NCBI RefSeq assembly: GCF_030555055.1
Contig: NZ_JAMOAO010000001.1
Span: 4,154,001-4,218,000 of the forward strand
DNA from: Nocardiopsis sp. YSL2
Lineage (GTDB): Bacteria > Actinomycetota > Actinomycetes > Streptosporangiales > Streptosporangiaceae
Length of the DNA: 64,000 nucleotides
Direction: 5' to 3'
A program made the position numbers and the translations under genes. How positions within the stretch are numbered: the first letter of the stretch is position 1; each line of letters starts with the position of its first letter. Positions 62,058-64,000 of the stretch are shown here, one piece after another. The notes beneath the pieces were generated by a model, which saw only the letters and a program-made list of their open reading frames with translations, had not been told where the DNA came from and did not search any database.

Positions 62058-62429
62058 TCACACATCGGGCATGTCCACGCGTCGGGTCAGTGTGAGGTCG
62101 AAGCCCGCCGCGGAGAAGACGATCGGCAGCGGGTGGGAGACCTCGACGTAGAACCCCGCGCTGTCGTTGGCCGCGGCGGTGACGGTGGCGTCGTCCAACC
62201 AGGTCGGCAGGGCCGCGCGCGCCTCGGCCTCGGCACCGCCGAGTTCCTGGGTGCCCGCGACCCGGGCCCCCGCACGCGCCGCGGACTCCAGGCGCTCGGC
62301 CGCCACGAAGGCCAGGAACGCCTCGACCGCGACCACCGCGGTGATGAGCAGGATGGGGAAGATCGCGGCGAACTCCAGCAACGGGCCGCCCCGGTCGGCG
62401 GCGCGCCCGCGGACGCGTAGGACGCTCAC
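62058..62429 (-). CDS. TadE-like pseudopilin
   Basis: A 123-residue protein with a basic leader and the pseudopilin segment RGGPLLEFAAIFPILLITAV, with Glu at the conserved position. A soluble tail of about 80 residues follows (AARAGARVAGTQELGGAEAE). The GTG start overlaps the stop codon of the other TadE-like gene by 4 nt. It is probably a minor pilus component of the Tad system. Confidence 0.85.
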   Translation of the reverse strand: MSVLRVRGRAADRGGPLLEFAAIFPILLITAVVAVEAFLAFVAAERLESAARAGARVAGTQELGGAEAEARAALPTWLDDATVTAAANDSAGFYVEVSHPLPIVFSAAGFDLTLTRRVDMPDV

Positions 62430-62920
62430 GGGGCCACCTCCCGGTTCCGGACCTCGGGCGGGGACTCCTGCGGCGGCTGGTCCTGGCCGGGCACGTCTTC
62501 CCGGGGCGCGACCTCGGGCACCACACCGGCCTCACCGGTGACGTCCCACGGCCCCGCGGCACCGGGCAGGAATATGGGCATGGCCAGGGTCACCTGCGCG
62601 TAGCGCCGCCCGTCGCGTTCGACCACCGCCACGGTCATCACGTCCTGGCCGTCCCACGGGGAGCGGACCCTCTTGCGGGCCTCCTCGTCGATACGCGCCG
62701 TATCGTCGGGGGTCACCGCGGCCTGGCGGGCGGCCTCGGCCGCGCCGTGCGACGCGTACATCGAGGTGAGGCCGAGCAGGAGGACCTGCCACACCAGGGC
62801 CAACGCCAACATGAGGAAGGGCACCGCCGCGGCGAACTCCACGATGACGCCGCCGCGGTCGCTCCCGTGCCGACGTTCTCGCGGCCCCTGAGCCGGTGGA
62901 CGCTCAGCCACCGAACCCAC
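62426..62920 (-). CDS. TadE-like pseudopilin
   Basis: A 164-residue protein with the pseudopilin segment RGGVIVEFAAAVPFLMLALA and a soluble part (AAEAARQAAVTPDDTARIDE) ending in a Pro/Glu-rich tail. Its start overlaps the 3' end of the tadZ/cpaE gene by 17 nt. A second GTG at 62911 is possible. It probably works with the neighbouring TadE-like protein as a minor pilin. Confidence 0.85.
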   Translation of the reverse strand: MGSVAERPPAQGPRERRHGSDRGGVIVEFAAAVPFLMLALALVWQVLLLGLTSMYASHGAAEAARQAAVTPDDTARIDEEARKRVRSPWDGQDVMTVAVVERDGRRYAQVTLAMPIFLPGAAGPWDVTGEAGVVPEVAPREDVPGQDQPPQESPPEVRNREVAP

Positions 62921-64000
62921 CGGGACCTCCGCCGGAACCGGGGGCCCCGGGGACCGGCGGGCCGGGGCGGCCCGTCGGGGGCACGGGCCCGCTGCTGTCG
63001 GACATCCGGGCGGGTGCTCCGGAGCCGTTGAGAAAACCGGAGACGTCGCGGGTGGAGGGCTGGGGTTCCGCGCGTGCGGCGAGCCGGGCCGTCAGGCCGC
63101 CGGGCGGTGTGGGACCGGACCCGCCCTTGCCGCCGCCGCCCGGCTGGGCGGGCGCGTTGAGCAGGTCCAGCTCGGAGGCCAGGCGCGCGAACGCCTTGCG
63201 CAGCCCCTCGTCGGTGACCTTGGAGGGGTCGCCGTTGTTCTCACCGGGCTCCAGGGCGCGGTAGGCGGCCGGGACCGGCGTGCGCAGCACCTTGGTGCCC
63301 AGCAGCTGCTGCAGGAAGTCCGGCTGGATCTCGTTCTTGCGGCTGTGCCGGGTGACGAGCGAGAACACGTCCTCGTGGGCGCGGATCTGCAGGCGCTCCC
63401 ACATGGCCATCAGGCGCTGGGCGCCGCGTAGCGCCGGGACGTCGGGGGTGACGGTGACGACCGTGCTGTCGGCGAGTTCGACGGCCATCGCCGTGGCGTC
63501 GTTCATGGTGGAACCGCAGTCCACGATGACCAGCTCGTACCGGGAGCGCAGCGCCCCCAGGACACGGCGGGTGGCGCGCGCGTTGACGTCCTCGCCGCGT
63601 TCCCCGTGCTCGGGGGCGAGCAGCACGTGCGGTCCGCGCGCGTCCACGTACAGGGTCTCGGCGAGCATGCCCGGACTGATGTCGTCGCCGGCGTCGGCCA
63701 GGTCGCTGATGGAGCGGCGGTGGCGCAGGTTCAGGAAGGCGGGCAGGTCACCGGTCTGCAGGTCCAGGTCGACCAGGCACACCACGCGGCCGGCGGCCGC
63801 GGCGGCCATGGCCAGGTGCACGGCGCAGGTCGTGGTGCCCACACCGCCCTTGGCGCCGCTCAGCGCGACGATCCGGCCGCGTACACCGGAGGCGGGCACG
63901 TCCAGCGACGCCGACTCCAGGTGGCGGCGCAGGGTGCGCGACCATTCGGCGGCCTTGCCGATCCGGGTCTCCAGTTCGGCGATCCCGGAGTCGTCGGGGA
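62904..64000 (-). CDS. CpaE/TadZ-like ATPase of the Tad system, 5' partial
   Basis: The frame is open to the window edge (SGIAELETRIGKAAEWSRTL, then the ATPase), so the N-terminus is missing. About 364 residues are visible. The MinD/ParA-type domain has the deviant Walker A SGAKGGVGTTT, the second motif VCLVDLDLQTGD and the Asp in VIVDCGSTMND. A Pro/Gly-rich tail follows. CpaE/TadZ proteins localise the Tad machine at the membrane; their N-terminal receiver-like domain would lie to the right. It is the first visible gene of the operon. Confidence 0.88.
   Translation of the reverse strand, partial: PDDSGIAELETRIGKAAEWSRTLRRHLESASLDVPASGVRGRIVALSGAKGGVGTTTCAVHLAMAAAAAGRVVCLVDLDLQTGDLPAFLNLRHRRSISDLADAGDDISPGMLAETLYVDARGPHVLLAPEHGERGEDVNARATRRVLGALRSRYELVIVDCGSTMNDATAMAVELADSTVVTVTPDVPALRGAQRLMAMWERLQIRAHEDVFSLVTRHSRKNEIQPDFLQQLLGTKVLRTPVPAAYRALEPGENNGDPSKVTDEGLRKAFARLASELDLLNAPAQPGGGGKGGSGPTPPGGLTARLAARAEPQPSTRDVSGFLNGSGAPARMSDSSGPVPPTGRPGPPVPGAPGSGGGPGGFGG

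Overview
The window is 64 kb of very GC-rich DNA with almost exclusively G/C third codon positions, GTG/TTG starts preceded by purine-rich ribosome binding sites, WhiJ-type regulators, TIGR04222 and Tad genes, and lipoproteins of Gram-positive type. This points to a filamentous actinomycete. A member of the Nocardiopsaceae (Nocardiopsis-like) is the best guess, but that is inference from gene content and no rRNA is present to fix it.

Layout. 0-1.5 kb: the 3' end of a modular type I polyketide synthase (KR tail, ACP, thioesterase), so a biosynthetic cluster lies to the left. 1.6-5.6 kb: zinc alcohol dehydrogenase, a complete IS110-family insertion sequence with a structured leader that may encode its bridge RNA, an MmyB-type regulator and a cupin. 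5.9-9.8 kb: the large helicase HrpA, followed by a scar of broken small genes. 10.4-14.7 kb: lactonase, the biotin ECF transporter operon bioYMN and a secreted serine hydrolase. 14.9-18.3 kb: FabG and a WhiJ-type set (anti-sigma-like ATPase, XRE/DUF5753 regulator, DUF397 protein) in which two members share a perfect upstream palindrome. 18.6-23.5 kb: metal and potassium homeostasis (ZnuA with a Zur-like box, KtrA/KtrB, CDF exporter with a divergent ArsR repressor and twin operators). 24-28.3 kb: RND efflux permease, a small acidic protein, a second anti-sigma-like ATPase. 28.9-38.6 kb: an orphan MftF-like glycosyltransferase, an oligopeptide-type ABC importer (two permeases, a double ATPase, a lipoprotein receptor) and a pectate lyase lipoprotein.

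38.7-48.8 kb is the most unusual part. It holds pilin-like or TadG-like membrane proteins carrying cell-wall-hydrolase-like domains, a DUF559 nuclease-fold protein coupled to a pilin-like protein, and a family 4 glycosyltransferase. It ends in a compact four-gene operon of lower GC: Flp pilin, OmpA lipoprotein, a secreted paralogue of the OmpA protein's N-terminal domain, and a pilin-like transglycosylase. This operon is my main candidate for an undescribed surface system. 49.3-58.6 kb: a TIGR04222 membrane protein, a divergent luciferase-like oxidoreductase/ArsR pair, an ABC exporter pseudogene, a large TPR protein with a degenerate P-loop, a small secreted protein and a nitroreductase-hemerythrin fusion. 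58.6-64 kb: a Tad secretion operon on the minus strand (tadZ/cpaE cut by the window edge, two TadE-like pseudopilins, tadA, tadB, tadC) with a run of 14 G between tadA and tadB.

No rRNA, tRNA or CRISPR array was found.
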